Shown: one piece after another, positions 1 to 8,357 of the stretch
How the letters are laid out: every line of letters begins with the position of its first letter
Position numbering within the stretch: the stretch's first letter is position 1
Assembly: GCF_003052165.1 (NCBI RefSeq)
Contig: NZ_CP024869.1
Location: 1,336,001 to 1,400,000 of the forward strand
Direction of reading: 5' to 3'
Origin: Dietzia sp. JS16-p6b
GTDB taxonomy: Bacteria; Actinomycetota; Actinomycetes; Mycobacteriales; Mycobacteriaceae
DNA length: 64,000 bases
The notes under the pieces: generated by a model
The model's input: only the letters and a program-made list of their open reading frames with translations
The model's database searches: none
Told to the model about the DNA's origin: nothing
Made by a program: the position numbers and the translations under genes

Positions 1-54
1 CCCGGGGGCCGTCGTCCTCGGGGGTGCCGGTGTTCGCTCGTCGAACGCCGGCCG

Positions 55-1227
55 TCAGCCCGCCGGTTCGAGCAGGACGACCTCGCCTGACACTTCCTGT
101 GCGGGTCCCGGCAGCGGTACCTGGTACGGGCGACGATCCTGGCCGGCGTACGGCTCGACGCGGTGGCCGCCGCCCCAGGCCCACAGTTCACCGTTCTGGT
201 CGATCCCGAAGGACGAGGTGCTATCGGCGCCGATCCACCGCATCGGGGGTACACCCTGCACCTGGAGGGGCTCCGCGGTCGAGGTGTCCTCGGTGCTGCC
301 GTCACCCAAGACCCCGGAGACGACCCGGCCCCAGGCCCAGACGCGCCCGGCGGTATCCCGGGCGAGCGCGTAGTCGCTCCCGGCGGCCACCTGCACGATG
401 TCGGTCAGCCCGTCGACCTTGACGGCCCGCGGACTCTGGCCGCCCCGCGGCTCGACGCCCAGAAGTCCGTGGACGTTGTTACCCCACGCGCAGACCTCTC
501 CGGTGCTGGTGGCGATGATCGCAGCCCCGCTAGAGTTGGCGACGCTGACGGCCCCGGGGACGTCCCGAATCGTGCGCACCAGCGGCCCGTCCTGCTCACC
601 GATGACCTGGGTGAGATTGATGCCCCACCCCTGGAGTTTCCCGTCGGACCGCAGCGCGAGCGCGTTGAGTTGCCCGGAGGCCACCTCGATCACGTTCTCG
701 ACCTTGGGGACCAGGCTCGGGGTGGGCTGGTTCCGCTCGTCGCCGCGGCGGCCCCCGCTCGCGATGAACGAGTCGCCCCACGCGATGACGGATCCGTCGG
801 AACGGGTCGCCAGGAACGCCCCGCCCACGGCGGCGACGGATGTCGCGTCCTGGATGCCGGGCACCGTGCGGGGCTGCTGGGTCCGCATGCCCCCGGCCAC
901 CGTGCCGGCCAGGAGACCCCGGTGATCCTCCCCGACCACCGAGACGGTTCCATCCGGGTGGACCGCGGCGAGGGCGGGGCCGGCATCGGCGACCGAGACG
1001 ACCTCCTCCCATCCCGCGATCGGGCCGGGGGGGACCGTGCTCCCGGCGAGACCGCCGAGGAGTACCGCCTGTCCCGGGGCCCGCTTGTCAGGGGTGGGTG
1101 TCGCCGACGAGTCGGGGCACGGTGGCGCGGAAATGACCGCGCGGTCGGCCGCGCTGCACCCGGCGACACCGGCGAGCGCCAGCGAGAGCGCGACCGCCGA
1201 CCGGACAGTCTTACGGAGATTCCCCAT
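55..1227 (-). CDS. RCC1-repeat lipoprotein, secreted
   Basis: Predicted surface lipoprotein of 390 aa. The N-terminus has two basic residues, a hydrophobic run and the lipobox VAGC with Cys24 as the lipidated residue. The rest carries at least five RCC1-type blades, each ending in an xxWG motif (AWGDS, GWGIN, AWGNN, AWGRV, AWGGG), the pattern of a regulator-of-chromosome-condensation beta-propeller. In bacteria these propellers are usually extracytoplasmic binding modules; the ligand cannot be read from sequence. I chose the Met at 1227 because it puts the signal peptide at the N-terminus; an upstream Met at 1272 would add 15 atypical residues. Family call is firm, function unknown. Confidence 0.8.
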   Translation of the reverse strand: MGNLRKTVRSAVALSLALAGVAGCSAADRAVISAPPCPDSSATPTPDKRAPGQAVLLGGLAGSTVPPGPIAGWEEVVSVADAGPALAAVHPDGTVSVVGEDHRGLLAGTVAGGMRTQQPRTVPGIQDATSVAAVGGAFLATRSDGSVIAWGDSFIASGGRRGDERNQPTPSLVPKVENVIEVASGQLNALALRSDGKLQGWGINLTQVIGEQDGPLVRTIRDVPGAVSVANSSGAAIIATSTGEVCAWGNNVHGLLGVEPRGGQSPRAVKVDGLTDIVQVAAGSDYALARDTAGRVWAWGRVVSGVLGDGSTEDTSTAEPLQVQGVPPMRWIGADSTSSFGIDQNGELWAWGGGHRVEPYAGQDRRPYQVPLPGPAQEVSGEVVLLEPAG

Positions 1228-1406
1228 GACCGGATTCTGCGGTGGAGACGGACGGTTGTCCAGGGTCTGCATCCGTGCAGTACCGGGACGGCTCCGCGGT
1301 CACCCGGACGGGCCGGGGTCTCCTGACCGGTCACCCCGGGGGCCGTCGCCCTCGGGGGTGGGATAATCTGTCGCACACCGTCCCGAACCATCGCGGCGGG
1401 GTTCTC

Positions 1407-1479
1407 GCGCGCGTAGCTCAGCGGTTAGAGCTCTGGTCTTACACACCAGCGGTCGGGGGTTCGATTCCCTCCGCGCGCA
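1407..1479 (+). tRNA. tRNA-Val (anticodon TAC)
   Basis: A complete cloverleaf can be drawn: acceptor GCGCGCG (1407-1413) pairs with CGCGCGC (1472-1478), the anticodon stem CTGGT/ACCAG encloses loop CTTACAC with anticodon TAC at 1440-1442, and the T loop is TTCGATT. The discriminator is A1479; no CCA is encoded. The next gene (cobD) starts only 3 nt after the 3' end. A GATAAT hexamer at 1362-1367 may be the promoter -10. Confidence 0.96.
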
Positions 1480-1482
1480 CTC

Positions 1483-2481
1483 ATGAACACTCATCTGCTC
1501 CGGGCCCTGGGGACCGCGTTGGGGTTCGCCGCCGACGCCGCGATCGCGGACCCGGTCCGGTGGCATCCCGTGGCGGGCTTCGGACGGTGCGCCTCGGCAC
1601 TGGAGCAGGTGCTCCACCCGGACACCGGCCGCGATGACACCAGGACGGGCACCTATGCCCGGGGGTTGGCCTACACGGTTGTGCTCGTGGGCGGGACCGC
1701 GACCGTCGTGGGAGCCGCCGAGGCTCTCGCCGCCGGCCGGCCGGTCGTGCGGGTGGGCGTCACGGCGATCACGGTGTGGTCCTGCCTCGGCGGTACCTCG
1801 CTGCTCCGGGTGGCCGAGCGGCACGCGGACCTGCTGGAGCGGGGCGATGTTCCCGCGAGCCGCTTGCTCCTGCCGTGGCTCTGCGGACGCGATCCGGACC
1901 TGCTCGACGCCGACGACCTGGCCCGGGCCGTCGTGGAGTCGGTCGCGGAGAACACCTCCGACGCCGCCGTGGCGACCATGTTCTGGGCGGCGGTGGCCGG
2001 CCCCGCGGGTGCCGCCGCGCACCGGGCCGCCAACACCCTCGACGCGATGGTCGGACACCGCTCGACCAGGTACCTGGACTTCGGTCGGTCCTCGGCGCGA
2101 CTCGACGACGCCCTCGGCTGGCCGGCCGCGCGCCTGGCGGCCCTGCTCACCGCGGCACTCGCTCCTGTGGTCGGGGGCTCGCCGCGCGCCGTCCTGAGCA
2201 CGTGGCGGCGGGACGCCCGGGCGCACCCGAGCCCGAATGCGGGGGTGATCGAATCAGCGTGCGCCGGAGCGCTCGGGGTCCGGCTGGGCGGCAGGACGCC
2301 GTACCCCCACGGTGTCGAGATGCGCCCGCATCTGGGTGGCGGGCGCGCGCCGCGGCCGGAAGACGTCCGCAGGGCGATCCGGCTCATGCGGGCCACCCAG
2401 GTGGCGGCCGCCGTCTGCGCTGTCGCGGCCCAAGCCGTTCTCGGTGCGGTCGTGACCGGTGCAGCCGCTGCGCGGCCGTGA
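1483..2481 (+). CDS. cobD: Adenosylcobinamide-phosphate synthase CobD/CbiB
   Basis: Membrane enzyme of late cobalamin synthesis that joins the aminopropanol (phosphate) arm to adenosylcobyric acid. At 332 aa it is full length. The N-terminal DP..WHPVAGFG and the central SVAENTSDA block followed by R..NTLDAM and the Y-lDFG segment are hallmarks of the family; several hydrophobic helices are present. The ATG at 1483 gives the usual distance to the DPxRxHPV motif, and it lies 3 nt after the mature 3' end of tRNA-Val with no room for a ribosome-binding site. It converges with the SURF1 gene with no gap. Other cob genes sit at 4.7 and 43-45 kb. Confidence 0.93.
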   Translation: MNTHLLRALGTALGFAADAAIADPVRWHPVAGFGRCASALEQVLHPDTGRDDTRTGTYARGLAYTVVLVGGTATVVGAAEALAAGRPVVRVGVTAITVWSCLGGTSLLRVAERHADLLERGDVPASRLLLPWLCGRDPDLLDADDLARAVVESVAENTSDAAVATMFWAAVAGPAGAAAHRAANTLDAMVGHRSTRYLDFGRSSARLDDALGWPAARLAALLTAALAPVVGGSPRAVLSTWRRDARAHPSPNAGVIESACAGALGVRLGGRTPYPHGVEMRPHLGGGRAPRPEDVRRAIRLMRATQVAAAVCAVAAQAVLGAVVTGAAAARP

Positions 2482-3423
2482 TCAGGTCCGGAGACGGTCC
2501 GCCCGACGGTGGGCGCGCCGGAGCTCGGCGTCGTCCCGGTGTCCGTAGCGGGCTCTGAGGGCGCGTTCGCGGGCATCGAGCGCCGCCTCGTCGGCGTTGA
2601 CTGGGCCGTTGGGCGGGCCGTCGCCCGGGCCGTCGCCCGAGCCTCCGGGCGGCGGTGCCGTGGACGTCTCGTCCGCCTCGGCCGCCTCGGTTTCGCGACG
2701 ACGCGCCCGGATCTCAGCCCAGGCGAAGTAGGCCAGGGCGAGAGGCGCCAGGACACCGAAGGCGAGCCACTGCAGCCCGTAGGACAGATACGGGCCGTTC
2801 TCGATTCCGGGGATGGGCACCGGGGTCAGTGATCCGGGCTGGTCCCCTGTGAGCTGGAGATACCCGTCGGGGATGAGTGTGTGGTCGAGGGCGTCGCCCA
2901 GGACCGCGGGGTCCAGGACGCGGACGGCAGGGAGCCCGTCGACGAGGACCGGCTCGACCTGACCGCTCTCCGCGGCCCTGAGTCGCGCGGTGATCTCGAC
3001 GGGCCCACCCGGCGCGGCGGCGTAGTCGGGCACCGTGTTGTTCTCGCCGACGGGAACATAGCCACGGTTGATCAGGATCGCCGGCCCGTCAACCGGCTCG
3101 AACACCGTCAGCACCTGGTAGACCGGTTCGCCGTCGACCGCGCGCAGACGCAGCAGGGCCTCGGAGTCGGGTTGCCACCGACCGTCCAGCGTCACCAGCC
3201 GCCATTCGCGCTCCGCGAACGCCTCGGGGCCGTCGACCACCTGCCCGAACGGTGCCGGGGCGGCCTCGATGGACTCCGCCAGGCGGGCGTTGCGGGCGTC
3301 GAGATCCTCGCTCTTGCCCAGTTGCCACGGGGCCAGCAACGCGAAGCACGCCCAGGCGAACAGCGACACGGCGAGCAGACCGATCAGCCAGCCGGGACTC
3401 AGAAAGCGCCGCAGACTCCGCAT
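2482..3423 (-). CDS. SURF1-family cytochrome oxidase assembly protein
   Basis: Membrane protein of 313 aa that helps assemble aa3-type cytochrome c oxidase, probably at the heme-a step. It has the SURF1 layout: one N-terminal transmembrane helix (about residues 12-31), a periplasmic domain with R-x-x-x-L-x-G-x-(W/Y), the INRGYVP motif and a NxPYLSYGxQWxAF motif, then a second helix. The cytoplasmic tail has a Gly/Pro/Asp-rich stretch followed by an Arg-rich helix. The start at 3423 is fixed by a TACCCT hexamer 6 nt upstream. Its clients (ctaC, ctaE) are encoded further along the window. Confidence 0.9.
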   Translation of the reverse strand: MRSLRRFLSPGWLIGLLAVSLFAWACFALLAPWQLGKSEDLDARNARLAESIEAAPAPFGQVVDGPEAFAEREWRLVTLDGRWQPDSEALLRLRAVDGEPVYQVLTVFEPVDGPAILINRGYVPVGENNTVPDYAAAPGGPVEITARLRAAESGQVEPVLVDGLPAVRVLDPAVLGDALDHTLIPDGYLQLTGDQPGSLTPVPIPGIENGPYLSYGLQWLAFGVLAPLALAYFAWAEIRARRRETEAAEADETSTAPPPGGSGDGPGDGPPNGPVNADEAALDARERALRARYGHRDDAELRRAHRRADRLRT

Positions 3424-3429
3424 GGCACC

Positions 3430-3435
3430 AGGGTA
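3430..3435 (-). promoter_or_regulatory. -10 element of the SURF1 gene, leaderless
   Basis: TACCCT on the minus strand, 6 nt before the ATG at 3423, so transcription would start at or next to the start codon. Confidence 0.55.
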
Positions 3436-3454
3436 TCCGCTGGGTCCGGACCCG

Positions 3455-3931
3455 CTACGCCAGGAGGGCACGCACCTCGGCCACCAACCCGGGGAGCGCC
3501 CCGGTGATCTGGAGACGGGTCCGGGTGAAGCCGTCGTCGTCCCCGTAGTAGGGGTCGGCTACGTCGTGACCGTCCGCCGCGGGGTCGAAACCCCGCAGGA
3601 GGCGGATGCGGTGATCCTCGACCCCGGCGTCGAGGAGGTGGTCGCGGTGGCCGCGGTCGAGTGCCACCACCAGGTCGGCGGTGTGGTCGGCCGGGGCCAG
3701 TTGCGCGGCCACGTGCGTGTCGTCGTACCCGTGGGACCGCAGTTCGGCCGCCGCCCGCGGGTCCATCGGGTCCCCCACGTGCCACCCGCCGGTGCCCACG
3801 CTCGAGACGGTGACCCTATCGCCCAACCCGGCCCCGGCGAACGCGTGGCGGGCCATGACCTCGGCCATGGGGGAGCGGCAGATGTTGCCGGTACAGACGA
3901 AGACCACGTGGACGGGCCGCTCACCAGGCAT
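3455..3931 (-). CDS. ptpA: Low-molecular-weight protein tyrosine phosphatase PtpA
   Basis: Cytoplasmic or exported phosphatase of 158 aa. The P-loop CTGNICRS gives the catalytic Cys13 and Arg19 of the C(X)5R signature, and Asp126 in DPYYG is the general acid. The start at 3931 places the P-loop near the N-terminus, as in the family; an upstream Met at 3979 lies inside the preceding gene. It overlaps the end of the HAD-family gene by 11 bp, so the two are translationally coupled. In M. tuberculosis the same pair is PtpA and PtkA, where PtkA phosphorylates PtpA. No signal peptide is visible. Confidence 0.93.
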   Translation of the reverse strand: MPGERPVHVVFVCTGNICRSPMAEVMARHAFAGAGLGDRVTVSSVGTGGWHVGDPMDPRAAAELRSHGYDDTHVAAQLAPADHTADLVVALDRGHRDHLLDAGVEDHRIRLLRGFDPAADGHDVADPYYGDDDGFTRTRLQITGALPGLVAEVRALLA

Positions 3932-4589
3932 GGATGATCCCCTCCAGTTCGTTCGTGTCCGCCGGGGACCAGCGGGCATCGGCCCACTCCTCGGGGCTGC
4001 CGTAGCCCCAGCGCACTATCGCCGTGGGGATGCCGTAACGGGCGGCCCCGGCCACGTCGTGCTCGCGGTCGCCGATCATGAGGACGCTCTCGGTACCCCC
4101 GTCGGCCTCGGGGACCGGGTCCAACCCGACGGCGGCCAGCGAATGCGCGATCACGTCGGCCTTCGCCGACCGGCCGACACGCAGGTCCGCCCCGCCGATG
4201 AACTCGAAGGGGTCGTCGAGTCCGAAGTGCTCCAGGATCCGCCGCGCGGCCCGCTGGTCCTTGCTCGTCGCCACGGCCATCCGGAAGCCCTGGCCGGCCA
4301 GGCTGCTCAGCAACTCGTCCATTCCCTCGTAGACGGCGTTCTCGAGCCACCCCACCTCGCCGTAGCGCTCGCGGTACGCGCCCATCGCCCGCTGCAGATC
4401 CGCGCCCTCGAGTCCCAGCGAGGCGAGGGTGTCGGGCATCGGCGGGCCCGCGATGGACCGGATGTCACGGGAGTCGTCCCACCGGGCGCCGACGGTGTCG
4501 AGCGCGTGACGGAGGGATTTGGCGATACCGTCCAGGGAGTCGGTGATGGTTCCGTCGAGATCGACGAGCAGGACAGGGCGATCGGGCAT
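3921..4589 (-). CDS. HAD-superfamily hydrolase, PtkA orthologue by position
   Basis: HAD protein of 222 aa with the nucleophile motif DLDGT (Asp10, Asp12), a helical cap, motif II VATSK, and motif IV GDREHD. By sequence it resembles phosphoglycolate or pyrophosphate phosphatases of the Gph/PpaX type. Its position directly before ptpA matches Rv2232 (PtkA), a HAD protein reported to act as a tyrosine kinase. The start at 4589 has GGGAGG about 8 nt upstream. Enzyme activity cannot be settled from sequence: the fold is certain, the PtkA role is inferred from context. Confidence 0.85.
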   Translation of the reverse strand: MPDRPVLLVDLDGTITDSLDGIAKSLRHALDTVGARWDDSRDIRSIAGPPMPDTLASLGLEGADLQRAMGAYRERYGEVGWLENAVYEGMDELLSSLAGQGFRMAVATSKDQRAARRILEHFGLDDPFEFIGGADLRVGRSAKADVIAHSLAAVGLDPVPEADGGTESVLMIGDREHDVAGAARYGIPTAIVRWGYGSPEEWADARWSPADTNELEGIIHAW

Positions 4590-4654
4590 GTGGTCATCCT
4601 CCCAGACCCGGGTCGCCACGCGTCCCGCCCCGTCGCCGCCGCCGGCCCGCCGCC

Positions 4655-4660
4655 TAGGCT
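4655..4660 (+). promoter_or_regulatory. -10 element of cobC, leaderless
   Basis: TAGGCT exactly 7 nt before the ATG at 4668; no ribosome-binding site lies between. Confidence 0.6.
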
Positions 4661-4667
4661 GCCGTGC

Positions 4668-5816
4668 ATGAGCGCCGCGCCCGGAACCCCGACCGGACCC
4701 GAGCACGGACGTGGACCCGTACCGCAGCCCGGCCCCCAGCCCCGCCATCTGCCGGAGGGCCCGTCCTGGGAGGCGCTGCGTCACCACGGCGATGCCGAAC
4801 TGGTCCCGGGGGGCGTCGATTTCGCCGTCAACGTGCGAGGAAACGGCCCGCCAGCGTGGCTGCGGGACCGGCTGGCCGACCGACTCGGCGACCTGGGCGG
4901 GTACCCCACACCCGACGACGTGGAGGCGGCCGTCGCCTCGGTCGCCGCCCGTCACGGGGTGGGTCGTGAGGCCGTCCTGTTGTTGGGTGGCGCCTCGGAG
5001 GGGTTCCATCTGCTCGCCGACCACGCCGCCCGCAGGGGCCTGCGCGCCGCGGTGGTCCACCCGTCGTTCACCGAGCCCGAGGTCGAGCTCCGGCGGGCCG
5101 GCGTGCAGGTCCACAGGGTGATCCTGTCGCCGCCGTACGGCCTCGACCCGGCTCTCGTGCCCGAGGAGGCCGACCTCGTCGTCGTCGGCAATCCCACCAA
5201 CCCCACCTCGGTCCTCCACGCCAGCGCGACCGTCGCGGCGCTGTGCCGCCCGGGCCGGGTGACCGTGGTGGACGAGGCGTTCTGCGACATGGTGTCCGAC
5301 GAGGCCGGGCACACCCTGGCCGGCGCCCGCCTCCCCGGGCTGGTGGTGCTGCGGTCGCTGACCAAGACGTGGGCGCTCGCCGGGCTGCGCATTGGTTACG
5401 CCGTGGGCGACCTGGGGGTGCTGGCCGACCTCGCCGCGGACCGGCCCCACTGGCCCCTCGGAACGCTGCAGCTCGAGGCGATCCGGGCGTGCCTGGGTCC
5501 GGAGGCGGAGGGCGAGCTGGAGGCCGCGCGCGGGCAGGTGATGGCCGAACGTCGGGCGATGGTGGCCGCTCTCGAGTCCGCAGGGATCAGGGTCGTGGTG
5601 CCCCCCGAGGCCCCGTTCGTCCTGGTACGCACCCCGGCCCGCGCGGATCCCGCCGCGTTCCGCGCGGGCCTGGCGCGCCGGGGGATCGCGACCCGCCGCG
5701 GTGACACGTTCCCCGGACTCGACGCCACCCACCTGCGCCTGGCCGTCCGCGACGGCAGGATGGTGGACGCACTCGTCCGCGCCTGGCGGGCGGAGCGGGA
5801 AGGGGATCGACGATGA
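4668..5816 (+). CDS. cobC: PLP aminotransferase, CobC / HisC-like
   Basis: Fold-type I PLP enzyme of 382 aa, related to histidinol-phosphate aminotransferase and to L-threonine-O-3-phosphate decarboxylase CobD/CobC, which makes the aminopropanol phosphate of cobalamin. Visible are GNPTNPT (Asn175), VDEAF (Asp202) and the Schiff-base lysine Lys233 in SLTKTWALAGLRIG. It is the positional equivalent of Rv2231c. A longer in-frame upstream extension exists but runs through the divergent HAD gene; the -10 hexamer fixes the start at 4668. The stop overlaps the next start as ATGA. A decarboxylase role fits the cob genes nearby but a transaminase role is not excluded. Confidence 0.83.
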   Translation: MSAAPGTPTGPEHGRGPVPQPGPQPRHLPEGPSWEALRHHGDAELVPGGVDFAVNVRGNGPPAWLRDRLADRLGDLGGYPTPDDVEAAVASVAARHGVGREAVLLLGGASEGFHLLADHAARRGLRAAVVHPSFTEPEVELRRAGVQVHRVILSPPYGLDPALVPEEADLVVVGNPTNPTSVLHASATVAALCRPGRVTVVDEAFCDMVSDEAGHTLAGARLPGLVVLRSLTKTWALAGLRIGYAVGDLGVLADLAADRPHWPLGTLQLEAIRACLGPEAEGELEAARGQVMAERRAMVAALESAGIRVVVPPEAPFVLVRTPARADPAAFRAGLARRGIATRRGDTFPGLDATHLRLAVRDGRMVDALVRAWRAEREGDRR

Positions 5817-6970
5817 CCACCGGTGGGCCCACCCTGGCCGACGTGATCGACCTGCTGGAGCACGCGTACCCACCCCGGTTGGCCGAGTCCTGGGACCGTG
5901 TCGGGCTGGTCGCGGGCGACCCCGCCGCGCAGGTCGGGACGGTCGTGGTGGCCGTCGACGCCACCGACGAGGTGGTCGACCACGCGCTCGCCGTGGGCGC
6001 CGATCTGCTCCTGGTCCATCACCCGCCCCTGCTGCGTGGGGTGCACTCGGTCGCCGCCGACACCCCCAAGGGTCGGCTGCTGCACCGCCTGGTCGTGGGT
6101 GGCTGTGCCCTGTACGCCGCGCACACCAACGCCGACTCCGCGCGGCCCGGCGTCAACGACGCCCTGGCGGAGACGCTGGGGCTGGATCCCGGGCGACCGC
6201 TGGTCCCGACCGGTGACGGGACCGTCGACAGGTGGGTGGTGACGGTGCCCGACGACGACGTCGAGGACCTCCTTCACGCCGTCTTCGCCGCCGGCGCCGG
6301 CCGGATGAGCGGGTACACCGAGTGTTCGTTCTCCGTGCGGGGCACCGGTCGCTTCCGGCCCGGCGACGGGACCACCCCCGCCAGGGGTCAGGTGGGCGAA
6401 CCGGAACAGGTCTCCGAGACGCGGGTGGAGTTCGTGGCGCCCCCCGAACTGCGGGCCGAGGTGCGCCGTGCGGTGACGGCCGCACACCCGTACGAGGTAC
6501 CCGCGATGGACGTGCTTGTCAACCACGCCGGACCCGGCCCGGGCCCGGAGGACACGGGCCTCGGCCGCGTCTGCGACCTGCCCGCGCCCATGACACTCGC
6601 CGGGTTCACCGCGCTCGTCGGCGCCAGACTGCCCCGGACCGTGTGGGGGGTCCGGGCCGCCGGTGATCCGGACACTGAGATCAGGAGGGTCGCGCTGTGC
6701 GGCGGCTCCGGCGACTCGCTGCTGGGGGCGGCCCGCGCGGCCGGGGCGGACGTGTACCTCACCGGAGACCTGCGTCACCACGTCGTCGACGAGCACCTGC
6801 GGGAAGGCGGCCCGGCGCTGGTGGACGCGGCGCACTGGGCACTCGAGTACCCGTGGTGTGCGCAGGCCGCGGCGTTGCTCGAGGAGGGGGTCGGGGTCGC
6901 GGCGACCGTCTGCGACCTGCGCACCGACCCCTGGACGGCGGCGTCGGGGACGGCGGGCGACGGGCGGTAG
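5813..6970 (+). CDS. Nif3-like dinuclear metal-center protein
   Basis: Nif3/YbgI family (GTP cyclohydrolase I type 2 homologue) of 385 aa. The N-terminal half has HHPP and the Asp/His metal ligands; the C-terminal half has the GDLRHH motif and a closing ExxxR-like segment. About 120 residues between the halves form the extra PII/CutA1-like domain found in longer members. The start overlaps the cobC stop by 4 bp. The biochemical role of Nif3 proteins is not firmly known; co-transcription with cobC and a zinc-ribbon protein is conserved in mycobacteria (Rv2230c). Confidence 0.9.
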   Translation: MTTGGPTLADVIDLLEHAYPPRLAESWDRVGLVAGDPAAQVGTVVVAVDATDEVVDHALAVGADLLLVHHPPLLRGVHSVAADTPKGRLLHRLVVGGCALYAAHTNADSARPGVNDALAETLGLDPGRPLVPTGDGTVDRWVVTVPDDDVEDLLHAVFAAGAGRMSGYTECSFSVRGTGRFRPGDGTTPARGQVGEPEQVSETRVEFVAPPELRAEVRRAVTAAHPYEVPAMDVLVNHAGPGPGPEDTGLGRVCDLPAPMTLAGFTALVGARLPRTVWGVRAAGDPDTEIRRVALCGGSGDSLLGAARAAGADVYLTGDLRHHVVDEHLREGGPALVDAAHWALEYPWCAQAAALLEEGVGVAATVCDLRTDPWTAASGTAGDGR

Positions 6971-6973
6971 TCT
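6968..6973 (+). promoter_or_regulatory. Possible -10 of the zinc-ribbon gene
   Basis: TAGTCT overlapping the Nif3 stop codon, 8 nt before the ATG at 6982; may give an internal leaderless transcript. Confidence 0.35.
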
Positions 6974-6981
6974 TGGCCCTC

Positions 6982-7713
6982 ATGAAGGCCGATCCCACCC
7001 TCCAGCGTCGACTCGTCGACCTCGCCGAGCTCGACCTGCGCCTGGGCTCCCTCGACCACCGTCGGCGCTCCCTCCCGGAGCAGGCCACCGTGGACACGTT
7101 GGAGGCCGAGCGCCGGGCTGCCGTGGAGTCCGCCGCGCGGGCTCGGATACACGTGGAGGACCTGGATCGCGCGATCGCCAAGCTGAGCTCGGACCTCGAC
7201 GCCGTGCGGAGGCGTCGCGAGAGCGACTCCGCGGCGTTGGCCGCCGGCGGCCTGTCCGACAGGCAGGCCACCGAGCTCGAGTACGAGCTGGCATCGCTCC
7301 ACCGTCGTCAGGAGAACCTGGAGGCCGAACTCTCCGAGCTGACCGAGCGCCACGAGGCGGTGGACGCCGACGTCCGCCACTCCGGCGCGATCATCACCGA
7401 CCTGGACGCCCGCCTCGGAATGGCCACCACCGTCCGCGACACGGCACTCGCCCACCTCGAGGACTCCGTCACCGCCACGACCGCCGAGCGGGCCCGCCAG
7501 GCGGAGGACCTCCCCGCGGACCTACTCGACCTCTATACCCGTAGTGCACAGCAGGCCGGCGTGGGTGCGGCGATCCTCAACGGCGGCCGGTGCTCGGCCT
7601 GCGCGATCGATCTCGACCGCACCACCGTGTCGGCGTTCCGTACGGCACCCGCCGACGACGTCCTGACCTGCCCGGAGTGCGGCGTGATCGTCGTCCGCAC
7701 TGCCAACTCGTGA
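6982..7713 (+). CDS. Coiled-coil C4 zinc-ribbon protein (COG1579)
   Basis: A 243-aa protein whose first about 185 residues are a long antiparallel coiled coil rich in Glu, Arg and Leu. It ends in a C4 zinc ribbon with Cys204/Cys207 (CSAC) and Cys230/Cys233 (CPEC). This is the family of Rv2229c and of the Helicobacter protein HP0958. It is proposed to bind nucleic acid or partner proteins; no catalytic site is seen. It sits 11 nt after the Nif3 gene, and its stop overlaps the phosphatase start as GTGA, so the four genes from cobC on look like one operon. Confidence 0.87.
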   Translation: MKADPTLQRRLVDLAELDLRLGSLDHRRRSLPEQATVDTLEAERRAAVESAARARIHVEDLDRAIAKLSSDLDAVRRRRESDSAALAAGGLSDRQATELEYELASLHRRQENLEAELSELTERHEAVDADVRHSGAIITDLDARLGMATTVRDTALAHLEDSVTATTAERARQAEDLPADLLDLYTRSAQQAGVGAAILNGGRCSACAIDLDRTTVSAFRTAPADDVLTCPECGVIVVRTANS

Positions 7714-8357
7714 GCGGGGGTCCCGGCTGGACGGGCGCGGCCGGGAGACCCACCCGGATCGTGCTGGCCCGTCACGGTCAGACCCCGCTCTCGGTGGACC
7801 GCCGGTACTCCGGACAGGGTGACCCCGACCTCACAGAGCTGGGCGTGCTCCAGGCCGAGCGCACCGCAGAGCGGTTGGCCCGCCTCCCCGGGCTCTCGGC
7901 GGTCGTCTCCTCCCCGCTGCGCCGGTGCCTGGGGACCGCCGAGCGGGCCGCCGAGGCGACGGGAGTCCCGCTGGTTGTCGAGGACGACCTCATCGAGACG
8001 GATTTCGGACTCTGGGAGGGTCTGACCTTCTCCGAGGCCGCGGAGCAGGACCCCGCTCTGCACTCACGCTGGATGTCTGACACCGCCGTGCCGCCCCCCG
8101 GGGGCGAGAGCTTCGCCGTGGTCCGCGCCCGGGTCGAGCGGGGACTGCGCCGGATCGTCTCCGAAAACCCGGGCGGCGTGGTGGCCGTGGTCAGTCACGT
8201 CACGCCCATCAAGCTCGCGATCAGGGCGGCCCTCGACGCCGGCGACGAGCTGCTCTTCCGGCTCCACCTGGACCTGGCCTCGGTGTCCGACGTGCGGTTC
8301 TATCCCGACGGTCCCACGTCGGTGCACCTGGTCAACGACACCTCGCACCTCGACTAG
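7710..8357 (+). CDS. Histidine phosphatase (CobC/phosphoglycerate-mutase family), stand-alone
   Basis: Histidine phosphatase of 215 aa with the RHG triad (Arg21-His22-Gly23), SSPLRRC, the ETDFGLWEG segment and the late SHVTP histidine. The GTG start at 7710 overlaps the preceding stop by 4 bp. In mycobacteria the gene here (Rv2228c) is a fusion of an N-terminal RNase HI domain with this phosphatase. Here the RNase H half is absent, and only a 15-residue leader precedes the phosphatase. Likely substrates are alpha-ribazole phosphate or other phosphomonoesters; acid phosphatase activity is inferred. The 3' end contains the rnpB promoter. Confidence 0.88.
   Translation: MSGGPGWTGAAGRPTRIVLARHGQTPLSVDRRYSGQGDPDLTELGVLQAERTAERLARLPGLSAVVSSPLRRCLGTAERAAEATGVPLVVEDDLIETDFGLWEGLTFSEAAEQDPALHSRWMSDTAVPPPGGESFAVVRARVERGLRRIVSENPGGVVAVVSHVTPIKLAIRAALDAGDELLFRLHLDLASVSDVRFYPDGPTSVHLVNDTSHLD

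Noticed and set aside
1407-1479. tRNA-Val as an integration (att) site for a mobile element
   Set aside because: No integrase gene and no duplicated tRNA 3' end were found nearby; cobD follows directly as housekeeping context.
1228-4668. Cobalamin riboswitch near cobD or cobC
   Set aside because: I looked for the B12-box and saw none; cobC has a leaderless start and cobD abuts a tRNA. None was seen before cobUT-cobS either.
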